The notes: generated from the letters alone by a model not told the origin. Shown: positions 53,873-62,317, counted from the stretch's first letter. The stretch: DNA of 64,000 nucleotides from JACTOJ01 sp032335695 (GCF_032335695.1 NZ_JACTOJ010000009.1:124001-188000), one strand, 5' to 3'. Translations and numbers: made by a program.

Positions 53873-54484
53873 ATGAAAAAAAGAATTTTTGGAATAATAC
53901 TAATATTAATAGGTATAGGTATTTTAGGGTGGGTTGGTTATATGAAATACACGGCCTACAATGTCCAAAAGCAGATGATAAACGACTTTCAAAAAACGCT
54001 TCAGCAAATTGACACTAATCCAAACAGTGATGCTAAATCTAAAGATAGCTCTGGTGATTCGTTGAATGCATCTAAGCCTGGCGACTTAAATCCAAAGGCT
54101 ATAGCCATAATGGAGATACCCAAAATTGATTTAACCGTTGCGGTGGCAGAAGGGGTTTCAAATGATGTATTAAAATATGCTTTAGGTCATTTTCCAGGAA
54201 CCGGGCAGCCTGGTCAGAAAGGTAATTTCTGTGTTGCAGGACATAGAAGTTATACGTATAATGAATATTTGAATAGAGCTGATGAAATAAAAGTTGGAGA
54301 TCAAATTAAAGTTAGAACCCAAAAGGGAGAGTTTACTTATGTGGTTTATGAAACGAAAGTTGTAGAACCTACTGAAGTTTCTGTACTAGATCCTACTAGC
54401 GATTCTACAATAACACTAGTTACATGTACTCCAATAAGAATAGCAACTCACAGACTGATAATAAAAGGAAGACTTAAAGCGTAA
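53873..54484 (+). CDS. Sortase, probably class D
   Basis: A 203-residue transpeptidase. N-terminal signal-anchor (about 4-24), a Ser/Asp/Lys-rich linker (40-75), then the sortase barrel: His124 in AGHRSYTYN, Cys185 in TLVTCTP and Arg194 in HRL. It links secreted proteins with an LPXTG-like tail to the cell wall. No substrate with such a tail is visible nearby. The weak SD (AAGGTG, spacing 1-3) and the leader hairpin suggest translation is controlled. Confidence 0.92.
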   Translation: MKKRIFGIILILIGIGILGWVGYMKYTAYNVQKQMINDFQKTLQQIDTNPNSDAKSKDSSGDSLNASKPGDLNPKAIAIMEIPKIDLTVAVAEGVSNDVLKYALGHFPGTGQPGQKGNFCVAGHRSYTYNEYLNRADEIKVGDQIKVRTQKGEFTYVVYETKVVEPTEVSVLDPTSDSTITLVTCTPIRIATHRLIIKGRLKA

Positions 54485-54542
54485 TTATAACTTAGTTACA
54501 TTAGACGTTTAATTTCAAACAGTATACGGAGAGGAAGTAAAT

Positions 54543-55484
54543 ATGATAAACAAGAAAAAAAAAATTATTATTGCTGTTTTTATTTTCTTAGTAGTAGTTT
54601 CTTTAGCGGCAATAGTTATAGTTAGATACCATAATGACAAAAATCAGAGTAAGGGCTTTGTAAAAGATGCAAAACAGGTAAATTCCGTTGCTAGCCCTAA
54701 TAAAGCTGCTGTAAACAATGAATCTGATAAAGTTAAAGTTGAACCAGTTTTTAGTAATGAAGCTGACTTTAAAAACAAAACTTTGGTTTATAATGACAAA
54801 AGCATACCTGTGTTAATGTATCACTGTGTAGATACATTAATTGATCCAAAAACAGGACAACCTAATGAAATGTATGTGCCTAAAGAAAAATTTGAGGAGC
54901 AGATGCAATACCTAAAAAACAATGGATATACGACTTTAACAATGAATCAGCTATACGATTTTTTTGCGAATAATAAACCTGTTCCAGAAAAGTCTGTGGT
55001 AATAACCCTAGATGATGGATATGAAAATAATTATGTTAATGCATTTCCAATACTTAAGAAATTTAATTTTACAGCTACTGTATTTGTCATAACCAATATG
55101 GTAGATAAAAGCACAGAGTATTTATCTTCTGATCAGATAAAAGAAATGAATAATTATGGATTAGATATGGAACCTCATACTTTATCTCATCCTCATCTTA
55201 CAGATTTGAAATATGTGGATCAGCTTAAAGAGCTGAAAGAATCCAAAGAATTTATGGAAAAACTCACGGGAAAGTCTGAGGATTTTGTGGCTTATCCCTA
55301 CGGAAATCATAGTCAGTATACAGTAAAAGCTGCCACTGAAGCTGGCTATAAATTGGCTTTTACCACAGATGGACCTTGGTCAAATAAAAAGAATGGACTG
55401 CTTACACTGAATAGAGTGTATGTAAATGCAGCTAAAAGCATAGATGTATTTAAATATAGATTATCAAATGCTAACTATGAATAA
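54543..55484 (+). CDS. Polysaccharide deacetylase (PgaB/IcaB-like)
   Basis: A 313-residue exported enzyme. N-terminal anchor (about 7-27), a linker, then the deacetylase fold: VLMYHCVD near 92, catalytic ITLDDGYENNY near 154, EPHTLSHPHL near 211 and AYPYGNH near 260. It removes N-acetyl groups from extracellular glycans. GGAGAGG-type SD. Located 58 bases after sortase; both act at the envelope. Confidence 0.92.
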   Translation: MINKKKKIIIAVFIFLVVVSLAAIVIVRYHNDKNQSKGFVKDAKQVNSVASPNKAAVNNESDKVKVEPVFSNEADFKNKTLVYNDKSIPVLMYHCVDTLIDPKTGQPNEMYVPKEKFEEQMQYLKNNGYTTLTMNQLYDFFANNKPVPEKSVVITLDDGYENNYVNAFPILKKFNFTATVFVITNMVDKSTEYLSSDQIKEMNNYGLDMEPHTLSHPHLTDLKYVDQLKELKESKEFMEKLTGKSEDFVAYPYGNHSQYTVKAATEAGYKLAFTTDGPWSNKKNGLLTLNRVYVNAAKSIDVFKYRLSNANYE

Positions 55485-55525
55485 TATCAACATTTTAAAA
55501 TATAACCTTTCCAACTAATAAGACC

Positions 55526-55562
55526 GCTTTAAATCAGTGCTGATTTTACACTGGTTTAAAGC
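55526..55562. repeat. Family A palindrome with compensatory change
   Basis: GCTTTAAATCAGTG... / ...CACTGGTTTAAAGC: the first positions are C/G instead of T/A in both arms, so pairing is kept while sequence changes. It is followed by AGTTTTT and lies between converging genes, so it probably also ends transcription. Confidence 0.82.
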
Positions 55563-55585
55563 AGTTTTTAGTATATCAGAATAAA

Positions 55586-56359
55586 TTAATGAGAAGGTTT
55601 AGAAGCTTCCTCAGTTTTTATAGAGTCGGAAATTAAAAAATTTATTTCTTTTAATTCTTTATTTGAAAGATATCGCCACTCACCTATCCTTAAATTGCCT
55701 AGAGTTACATTCATTATTCTTATGCGCACTAATTTTTTAACAGTGTACCCTAGAGCCTCGCACATCCTTCTTATTTGTCTGTTTAACCCTTGAGTAAGGG
55801 TTATTCTAAATACATTTGAAGCTTCCTTCTTTACTTTGCAGTGCTTAGTAATAGTACCCAATATTCTCACTCCGTTTTCCATAGAGTGAATGAAGTGCTC
55901 GTTTATTGGTTTATCTACAGTAACAATATATTCTTTTTCATGATTATTGCCGGATCTTAATATTTTATTAACTATATCACCATCGTTAGTCATAAAAATG
56001 AGTCCTTCAGAATCTTTATCAAGCCTTCCTATATGGAATATTCTTATTGGATAATTTATATAATCCACTATATTGTCTTTTATATTTGTATCAGTAGTAC
56101 AAGTTATACCTCTTGGTTTGTTAAAGGCAATGTAAATAAAGTCATCTTTTGGTGCTATGCTTTTGCCGTCAACACAAACCACATCATTTTTAGATACTTT
56201 TGTTCCTTGGACAGCTAAGTTTCCGTTAATGGTCACTCTTTTAGCTTCTATTAGTCTATCAGCTTCTCTTCTTGAACAAAAACCGCTTTCGCTTATAAAT
56301 TTATTTATTCTTATAGAATTATTTATTTCATTATGGTTTATTACGTTTTTACTATCCAA
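55586..56359 (-). CDS. rluF: 23S rRNA pseudouridine synthase, RluF/RsuA type
   Basis: A 257-residue RsuA-family enzyme. An S4 RNA-binding domain (about 15-65; SGFCSRREADRLI) is followed by the catalytic domain with the active-site Asp in GRLDKDSEGLIF (about residue 110) and QGLNRQIRRMCEALGY. RluF acts on U2604 of 23S rRNA; specificity within the family is not certain. Start ATG 56359. Confidence 0.82.
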   Translation of the reverse strand: MDSKNVINHNEINNSIRINKFISESGFCSRREADRLIEAKRVTINGNLAVQGTKVSKNDVVCVDGKSIAPKDDFIYIAFNKPRGITCTTDTNIKDNIVDYINYPIRIFHIGRLDKDSEGLIFMTNDGDIVNKILRSGNNHEKEYIVTVDKPINEHFIHSMENGVRILGTITKHCKVKKEASNVFRITLTQGLNRQIRRMCEALGYTVKKLVRIRIMNVTLGNLRIGEWRYLSNKELKEINFLISDSIKTEEASKPSH

Positions 56360-56439
56360 GTAAATTCACCTCGTGTAAAATTATCCGATTCATTATCATC
56401 TCTATATATTAACATAAACATTTATGGGAAACAATTATA

Positions 56440-56491
56440 TTGAAATACTAATTGTTAATATATATAATATACCTCATAGAGGTATATTATA
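56440..56491 (+). promoter_or_regulatory. Promoter with a perfect 13-bp operator palindrome
   Basis: TTGAAA (56440-56445), 17-base spacer, TATAAT (56463-56468). The palindrome TATAATATACCTC / GAGGTATATTATA (56463-56475 and 56479-56491, loop ATA) begins exactly at the -10 box, so a bound protein would block the promoter. Confidence 0.75.
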
Positions 56492-56513
56492 ACAGCAGTT
56501 TGGAGGCAAATAT

Positions 56514-56741
56514 ATGAAAAATATAGTGGTATATACATCTGATTCATGCCCTTATTGCATGGCAGTCAAAGGCTATTTATCGCAAAAAGGAATGAATTAT
56601 GAAGAGAGAAACGTGAAAACTTCTGAGTATAGGAAGGAGCTAATAGAGCTTGGCTTTATGAGTGTTCCTGTAGTAAAAATTAATGAAGAAGTAATTCAGG
56701 GTTTCGACATGAAAGCAATAGATAAAGCTTTAGATGCATAG
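56514..56741 (+). CDS. Glutaredoxin-like protein (NrdH type)
   Basis: A 75-residue thioredoxin-fold protein with CPYC in the active site (residues 12-15) and SVPVV / QGFDM in the positions of NrdH-type redoxins. It reduces disulfides, perhaps for enzymes such as peroxidases. GGAGG precedes the ATG. The operator palindrome upstream suggests a redox- or metal-sensing repressor. Confidence 0.9.
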   Translation: MKNIVVYTSDSCPYCMAVKGYLSQKGMNYEERNVKTSEYRKELIELGFMSVPVVKINEEVIQGFDMKAIDKALDA

Positions 56742-56751
56742 AATATATATT

Positions 56752-56796
56752 AAAAAGTGGACTAGCCGCATATATAAAAGGGTAGTCCACTTTTTT
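56752..56796. terminator. Bidirectional terminator
   Basis: AAAAAGTGGACTA / TAGTCCACTTTTT; serves glutaredoxin (+) and the RsgI-like gene (-). Confidence 0.9.
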
Positions 56797-57814
56797 AATT
56801 TACCTCACTGCCATTATTATTAATAATGACACTTAATTTACTTTCATCTATATATTTTTTAGTAGCCTTCAAGGAATTAGAAACATTTTCGGTGTTTTGA
56901 GATATATAAATCATTACATTTGAATCCTTAGTAATAATTTTTGAATTATTAGCTTTTTCAAGAATTTCTTTTATTGCATCATCATAAAGCATATTGGTAA
57001 GCTTAAGAGAAGCTTTCAATTGATCTCCTTTGGAATTTAAAGGTACAACTTTTATAACCTTATTCCAGCGATTTATTTGCAATTGAACTGAGAAAGCTGA
57101 GTCTAGGGTAATGGTCATTGTTTTATTTTCAAATAAATAAAAGGTAGTAGCTAAGGATATAGCTATCATAAATAATGCAGCTTTGACTATTACAGAACTA
57201 ATATTTCTATCATTTTTTAATTTACCAGTGGCGATTTCACCAACTTCTGCTTCCTGTGAAGGATTTATTGAATTTATATCTCCATGAGCAGTGATGATAT
57301 AGCTTAGATTTCTTTTCTTCTTAATAACAATACCTGAAAAAGTTTTATTATCCTCCTGTTCATTCTCATCTTGATAATCTGCAGCAGTGGCATCCTCCAT
57401 AAAATTCATATTTTTTTGTATATTTAAATAAGATATTAGTTTCGGATAAGAATTATTTTTTAAAAGCACATAGAAAAGTAATATAAATACTCCCCATTTT
57501 TCAAAGTAGTGAGAAGGCTTTTTAGTAAGGCTGCATAGCTTTTTTATAGGCAATGAACAATGAACATTTATGTAATCTGATAATTCATTATCCTCGGCAC
57601 AAATTACAGCTATGTCTAAAAATTCGTTTTTTAATATTAATTTAATTTTTTTATTAGCTAAGCTTTGAAGGGATATTTCATATAATGTTAATTCTTTAAT
57701 AAGTAAAGCTATTTCTTTTTTATAAATTCCAATATCTGATATATCATATAAAGGTGTTTTTCTGCTTTCTGAAAATCTATATCGGCCTTTTAGCATTAAA
57801 TATCTTAAATCCAC
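56795..57814 (-). CDS. SigI C-terminal-like region fused to an RsgI anti-sigma factor
   Basis: A 339-residue protein from GTG 57814 (GGAGGGAT upstream). Residues about 31-132 resemble the C-terminal region of SigI sigma factors (YKKEIALLIKELTLYEISLQ; EDNELSDYI; LPIKKLCSLTKKP; SYPKLISYLNI), but the HTH turn is unusual (PSHYFEKW). Residues about 158-203 match the RsgI N-terminal anti-sigma domain (GIVIKKKRNLSYIITAHGDI). A membrane segment spans about 207-228, and the outer domain has the RsgI pattern (ITLDSAFSVQLQINRWNKVI). RsgI normally binds SigI and senses polysaccharide or stress; here both parts are one chain and no sigma-2 domain is present. See findings. Confidence 0.72.
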   Translation of the reverse strand: MDLRYLMLKGRYRFSESRKTPLYDISDIGIYKKEIALLIKELTLYEISLQSLANKKIKLILKNEFLDIAVICAEDNELSDYINVHCSLPIKKLCSLTKKPSHYFEKWGVFILLFYVLLKNNSYPKLISYLNIQKNMNFMEDATAADYQDENEQEDNKTFSGIVIKKKRNLSYIITAHGDINSINPSQEAEVGEIATGKLKNDRNISSVIVKAALFMIAISLATTFYLFENKTMTITLDSAFSVQLQINRWNKVIKVVPLNSKGDQLKASLKLTNMLYDDAIKEILEKANNSKIITKDSNVMIYISQNTENVSNSLKATKKYIDESKLSVIINNNGSEVN

Positions 57815-57857
57815 AGCTATCCCTCCTTGATAATTTATAAAATTTTAGAATTCTTTT

Positions 57858-58430
57858 TTAAATAACATTGAAATGAGACAAAAGTATTTTTACACCTATT
57901 AATATTAATATTACACCTCCGAGTATTTCTGATTTTTTCTGAAATACGGAGCAGAATTTTTTTCCTAAAAGTACTCCTGCAAAAGATATTACAAATGTGG
58001 TAATACCTATGATGGAAGAAGATGCTATTATTGAACTAGAAGGAAGAAAAGCGTAACTTAGTCCAATGATAAGAGCATCTATGCTAGTAGCAATTGACAG
58101 CAGTAATAGTGTTTTAGTGCCTATTATTTCTATTCCAGTGCTGCATTGTAGATTAGGATCAGATATGCAATCATATAACATCTTTATCCCCAAAGCAGAG
58201 AGCAGTATAAAAGCTATCCAATCGGAATATTTAGATATGTATGCGCTGAAGCGAGAGCCGGCAACATAACCTATAAGCGGCATCAAGGCCTGAAATAAAC
58301 CAAAGAAAATTCCTATTTTAAAAGCATTGGCAAATTTATTTTTTCCAACAGACATTCCTTTAGATATAGAAACAGCAAAGGCGTCCATAGAGAGTGCCAC
58401 GCCTATAAATAGAGTAGAAATTAAATCCAT
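57858..58430 (-). CDS. mntP: Manganese efflux pump MntP
   Basis: A 190-residue six-helix membrane protein. The conserved Asp pairs are in ALSMDAFAVSISKG (helix 1) and TSIDALIIGLSYAF (helix 4). It exports Mn2+. The start is ATG 58430 (MDLISTLF) after GGAGGAAAAACAT; the longer frame from 58460 contains the SD. No yybP-ykoY manganese riboswitch is seen upstream. Confidence 0.93.
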   Translation of the reverse strand: MDLISTLFIGVALSMDAFAVSISKGMSVGKNKFANAFKIGIFFGLFQALMPLIGYVAGSRFSAYISKYSDWIAFILLSALGIKMLYDCISDPNLQCSTGIEIIGTKTLLLLSIATSIDALIIGLSYAFLPSSSIIASSSIIGITTFVISFAGVLLGKKFCSVFQKKSEILGGVILILIGVKILLSHFNVI

Positions 58431-58505
58431 ATGTTTTTCCTCCAAAGTTAAAATAAACATCCAATATTATATTATAAATTTAGTTATATTTCAAGCTGAA
58501 TCCAA

Positions 58506-58536
58506 AGCGCTTATCAACATTCTTTTAAAACATAGT
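58506..58536. repeat. Family B element, right half only
   Basis: TATCAACATTCTTTTAAAACATA at the 3' end of the dehydrogenase gene (arm given in parts). It ends directly before the stop codon at 58538. Confidence 0.75.
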
Positions 58537-58537
58537 C

Positions 58538-59599
58538 TTACACCAAAATGTCATTAAGTATTTCATCCTCATATAAAAGAGCTATTGCTTTCTTCCTATA
58601 TTCGTCTATGTGTATAAAAGTATAGCGGTGAGGCTTAATGGAGGGGGCTAGATTTATAGCAGCTTCAAAGTCCGATTTTTTTATATTTAATTTTTTTACA
58701 TATTCGAAAAATCCTGTGGCTTTAAAAATTGATGTTATTCTTTCATATCTGTGATTTTGAACCTTGCTCATGATATAGGTAGCAATTCCAACCTGTATTC
58801 CATGAAGCTGAGGCTTATCACATATTTTATCTAAAGCGTGAGAAATAAGGTGTTCACTTCCGCTGGAAGGAGCACTATCTCCGGAAATCTCCATAGAGAT
58901 GCCGCTCATGGTAAGAGAATCTACTAATTCTTTTAAAAATAAATCGTCTTTTATACTATTAAAGTTTGTTCTAACAAAGCTATTCACAGCCTTTTTAGAT
59001 ATCATAACTGCAAAATCATCTACTTCAGCTCTTCCGTAGGATTCTTCAAATTGCCAGTCATAAAGGGCCGTTATTTTAGAAACCAAATCTCCTATACCTG
59101 AATATATAAATTTTTCTGGAGCACTTTTTATAATGTCAATGTCAACTATTATTCCATAGGGCATTTTAGCAGGCACGGAAGTTCTCTTACCATTTACTAA
59201 AAGGGAGGCACCAGAACTTGAAAAACCGTCATTAGAGGTAGATGTAGGCACGCTTATGAAGGGAAGCTTTTTTAAAAAGGATATATATTTTGCAACATCT
59301 AGGGCTTTACCACCGCCTATTCCTAAGATGGCATCTATATTTTGAGGAATATTAAAAGCCAAGGTTACTATTTTATCTATGTTTATATCTTCTACTTCCT
59401 TGTTAAGTACGGTATTTATATTATTTTTCTCCATAGAGTTCATTACAATATCACCAAAAAGTTCGTAAAGCCCTTCTCCGAAATATAGGGCTACATTTTT
59501 AAATCCGCTTTCATTGATTAAATCCCCTAAATTTTCTAAATTACCTTTTCCTACATTAAGTATTGTGGGGATAGAAATTCTATGAGAATTAGCTTTCAT
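58538..59599 (-). CDS. Glycerol-1-phosphate dehydrogenase-like (AraM/EgsA family)
   Basis: A 353-residue zinc/nickel- and NAD(P)-dependent enzyme. NAD site GIGGGKALDVAKY; substrate loop PTSTSNDGFSSSGASL; metal ligands in SEHLISHALD and HGIQVGIA. It reduces dihydroxyacetone phosphate to sn-glycerol-1-phosphate, the backbone of archaeal lipids; bacterial AraM makes heptaprenylglyceryl phosphate. Start ATG 59599 or GTG 59608. The real role here is unknown. Confidence 0.85.
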   Translation of the reverse strand: MKANSHRISIPTILNVGKGNLENLGDLINESGFKNVALYFGEGLYELFGDIVMNSMEKNNINTVLNKEVEDINIDKIVTLAFNIPQNIDAILGIGGGKALDVAKYISFLKKLPFISVPTSTSNDGFSSSGASLLVNGKRTSVPAKMPYGIIVDIDIIKSAPEKFIYSGIGDLVSKITALYDWQFEESYGRAEVDDFAVMISKKAVNSFVRTNFNSIKDDLFLKELVDSLTMSGISMEISGDSAPSSGSEHLISHALDKICDKPQLHGIQVGIATYIMSKVQNHRYERITSIFKATGFFEYVKKLNIKKSDFEAAINLAPSIKPHRYTFIHIDEYRKKAIALLYEDEILNDILV

Positions 59600-59628
59600 A
59601 AACAGCACTTCCTTTCAGCTCTAAACCT

Positions 59629-59656
59629 TTATCAACATTACTTTAAAACATTAGCC
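59629..59656. repeat. Family B element, right-end fragment
   Basis: TTATCAACATTACTTTAAAACATTAG: like the family B right arm, about 30 bases upstream of the dehydrogenase start. Confidence 0.55.
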
Positions 59657-59780
59657 AATAATAAATATATTATAGCACAAATAAATTTAATCAAATAGTT
59701 ACTTATTTGAGGTAAAATAATAGTATATAGTGGGACTTATTTACAATTCATAATAAAAATATAATTTGGAGGTGAATAAA

Positions 59781-60692
59781 TTGAAATTAGACGCTATATT
59801 TGAAGGAGGAGGTATAAAGGGTATAGCTTTCACTGGAGCAATAGCAGCCTTAGAAGAAAATGGGTATGAATTCAATAGAGTAGCAGGAGCTTCAGCAGGA
59901 GCATTGGTGGCTTCTCTTCTATCCGTGGGCTATACAGGGAAAGAACTTAAACAGATACTTAAAGATACGAACTTTAATAAGCTTCTAGGCAGTAAAGAAA
60001 GCAGAATTATAGATATAAGAAATATATATAATTTAGTAAGATATAAAGGAATATATGAAACCTCAGGCATAAATCAGTGGTTAAAACAGCTTTTTAAGGA
60101 AAAAGGAAAAGAAAAATTCAAAAATGTCAGTGTAAATGGGAAATCTAAGCTTAAGATAATAGTTTCGGATATAACTAAGAGAACTATAGTAATTTTGCCA
60201 GATGATATAGTTAACTACGGAGAAGATCCTATGGAAATGGATATAGTGGATGCGGTGACTATGAGTATCTCCATTCCGTTTTTCTTTAAGCCTCATACAC
60301 TCAATACTTCAACAGGGAAAAGTGTACTGGTGGATGGAGGACTTTTAAGCAATTTTCCTGTATGGATATTCGATGTAGATAGGAAACCTAGATGGCCAAC
60401 CTTTGGCTTTAGATTACTGGAGAATAATAGAAGCTACAGTTCTCAAGGAAAAAATAATTTGGTGCAATATTCACTAGACATCATAAGTACAGTTCTAGAT
60501 AGAAATGAAAATGTATATCTTGATGATAAAAATAGAGTTAGAACCATCGATTTACCAACCTTAGGGGTGAAAACTACTGATTTTAATATATCTGAAAGTA
60601 AGGCTGAGGACTTATATCTATCAGGCTATGATGCCGCTAAAAAATTTATATCAAATTGGGATTTTCAAGAATATATTAAAAGATACAGATGA
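59781..60692 (+). CDS. Patatin-like phospholipase
   Basis: A 303-residue lipid acyl hydrolase. Oxyanion-hole GGGIKGIAF (about 8-16), nucleophile Ser in GASAG (about 37-41) and the Asp of the dyad in DGGLLSNFP (about 190). Start TTG 59781 has GGAGGTGAATAAA in front; the TTG at 59766 overlaps the SD. Cytoplasmic or membrane-associated; hydrolyses phospholipids or lipid intermediates. Confidence 0.92.
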   Translation: MKLDAIFEGGGIKGIAFTGAIAALEENGYEFNRVAGASAGALVASLLSVGYTGKELKQILKDTNFNKLLGSKESRIIDIRNIYNLVRYKGIYETSGINQWLKQLFKEKGKEKFKNVSVNGKSKLKIIVSDITKRTIVILPDDIVNYGEDPMEMDIVDAVTMSISIPFFFKPHTLNTSTGKSVLVDGGLLSNFPVWIFDVDRKPRWPTFGFRLLENNRSYSSQGKNNLVQYSLDIISTVLDRNENVYLDDKNRVRTIDLPTLGVKTTDFNISESKAEDLYLSGYDAAKKFISNWDFQEYIKRYR

Positions 60693-60699
60693 TAAATTG

Positions 60700-60746
60700 C
60701 TCTGTTTTAAATCAACAAAAAATTAACTCTGATTTAAAACAGAGCA
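60700..60746. repeat. Family A palindrome
   Basis: GCTCTGTTTTAAATCA... / ...TGATTTAAAACAGAGC: perfect 16-bp arms. Confidence 0.82.
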
Positions 60747-60751
60747 CAATA

Positions 60752-60776
60752 AAAAAAGCGGTAAATCCGCTTTTTA
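60752..60776. terminator. Bidirectional terminator
   Basis: AAAAAGCGG-taaat-CCGCTTTTT between converging patatin and Rrf2 genes. Confidence 0.88.
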
Positions 60777-61220
60777 TATTGTGAAGTCTAAAACATAATC
60801 GTCATTAAGCTTTTTGTATTGGTCTACAATGTCCTCTAAAGTTATTGAATCTACAACGTCATTAATAGATTTGTTAACTTGCTGCCATACCTTAAGCTTT
60901 ATGCAGTCTTCAACGCTTTTGTTAAATCCTGGAGCAGCAGAATCGTCACTAGTTATTGTGAGTTCTCCCTCTAGAGCTCTTAAGACTTCTCCTACAGTGG
61001 TCTTTGAAGCAGGTTTAGATAAAGAATATCCTCCTTGTGATCCTCGAATACTCTTCACTAAATCAGATTTTCTTAAAGTAGAAAATACTTGCTCAAGATA
61101 ATTTTCTGAAATTCCTTGCCTTTCAGCTATGACTTTTAAAGGTATATAGTCACCAGCAGAATTTAAAGCTATATCAACCATAGCTCTAAGTCCGTACCTG
61201 CCTTTTGTTGAAATCTTCAT
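60774..61220 (-). CDS. Rrf2-family regulator, CymR-like
   Basis: A 148-residue winged-helix regulator. Start ATG 61220 (MKISTKGRYGLRAM), with AAGGATGG upstream. HTH 'PLKVIAERQGISENYLEQVFSTLRKSDLV' and the wing 'SIRGSQGGYSLSKP' are typical. Only one cysteine (EDCIKLKVW, about residue 91) is left of the three Fe-S cysteines of IscR, which points to CymR-type cysteine control. It sits next to metA, cysK and a cysteine desulfurase. Confidence 0.85.
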   Translation of the reverse strand: MKISTKGRYGLRAMVDIALNSAGDYIPLKVIAERQGISENYLEQVFSTLRKSDLVKSIRGSQGGYSLSKPASKTTVGEVLRALEGELTITSDDSAAPGFNKSVEDCIKLKVWQQVNKSINDVVDSITLEDIVDQYKKLNDDYVLDFTI

Positions 61221-61309
61221 AAGTGTACGCACCATCCTTGTATTCCTATATGTTTATTAAATAAATATTACTACAAGTGATGGAGAATAGTCAATAAGTG
61301 CTTAATACA

Positions 61310-62218
61310 CTAATCTAATAGGTAAGGGGTTTCCTGGTATACATAATAGTTAAGCCAATTTGAAAAAAGCAAATTAGCATGCCCCCTCCACAGTACTCTA
61401 GGCTCCTTTGAAGGATCATCATTTGGATAATAATTTTTAGGAATATCAATAGCCAATCCTTTTTGTACATCTCTGTCATATTCCCACTTTAAAGTTAAAG
61501 GATCATATTCTGAATGTCCCATTACAAATATTTGTTTTCCTTCCTTGGAAGCTACTATATGCACACCTATCTCATCAGACTCAGTAAGTATCTTTAAGTC
61601 TGGAACAGCTAGGATATCTTCTTTGTAAATTGTAGTATGTCTGGAATGAGGAGCTAAAAACTCATCATCAAAGCCCTTTAAAAGATTTGCAGCGCTATAT
61701 TTTACCTTGTGAGAGAAGACTCCAAATATTTTTTTATCTACAGGATGCTTGTTTATTTTATAGTGGTGATATAGACCAGCCTGAGCTCCCCAGCAGATGT
61801 GAAAGGTTGAGGTAACATTTGTTTTGGTCCAATCCATTATTTCTGTGAGCTCTTTCCAATAATCCACTTCTTCAAATTCCATCTGCTCCACGGGAGCCCC
61901 TGTGATTACCATACCATCAAATTTTTTATCTTTAATTTCACTAAAAGTATTATAAAAGGATATCAGGTATTCTTCAGAGGTATTTTTAGAAACATAACTT
62001 TCAGGATGTACTAGGGTAATTTCCACTTGAAGAGGAGTATTCCCAAGCAGTCTTAAAAGCTGAGTTTCAGTAACAGATTTAGTAGGCATAAGATTTAATA
62101 TGGCTATCTTCAAAGGACGTATATCTTGATGATAAGCTCTATCTTCATCCATAACAAATATATTTTCGTTAGTTAATATTTCTTTAGCTGGTAAATCAGC
62201 AGGTATTTTTATAGGCAT
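61310..62218 (-). CDS. metA: Homoserine O-acetyltransferase, MetA type
   Basis: A 302-residue enzyme for the first step of methionine synthesis. The acyl-enzyme Cys142 is in FHICWGAQAGLYHH; the His and Glu of the active site are in FGHSEYD-like VMGHSEYDPLTL. Residue 111 is Glu (GAPVEQM), the change known to give acetyl-CoA rather than succinyl-CoA specificity, so acetylation is predicted. Controlled by the SAM-I riboswitch upstream. Confidence 0.94.
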   Translation of the reverse strand: MPIKIPADLPAKEILTNENIFVMDEDRAYHQDIRPLKIAILNLMPTKSVTETQLLRLLGNTPLQVEITLVHPESYVSKNTSEEYLISFYNTFSEIKDKKFDGMVITGAPVEQMEFEEVDYWKELTEIMDWTKTNVTSTFHICWGAQAGLYHHYKINKHPVDKKIFGVFSHKVKYSAANLLKGFDDEFLAPHSRHTTIYKEDILAVPDLKILTESDEIGVHIVASKEGKQIFVMGHSEYDPLTLKWEYDRDVQKGLAIDIPKNYYPNDDPSKEPRVLWRGHANLLFSNWLNYYVYQETPYLLD

Positions 62219-62273
62219 ATATTAAGACTCCTTTACAAACAAATTAGGATATGTTCAATACATAATCCCAAAT

Positions 62274-62299
62274 AAAAAAACTCTTCAAAAATAGAAGAG
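62274..62299 (-). terminator. Riboswitch-controlled terminator of metA
   Basis: Minus strand: GCTCTTC-tatttt-GAAGAGT followed by seven T, directly after the SAM aptamer. Confidence 0.88.
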
Positions 62300-62317
62300 C
62301 CATCAATCAAATTCTTC

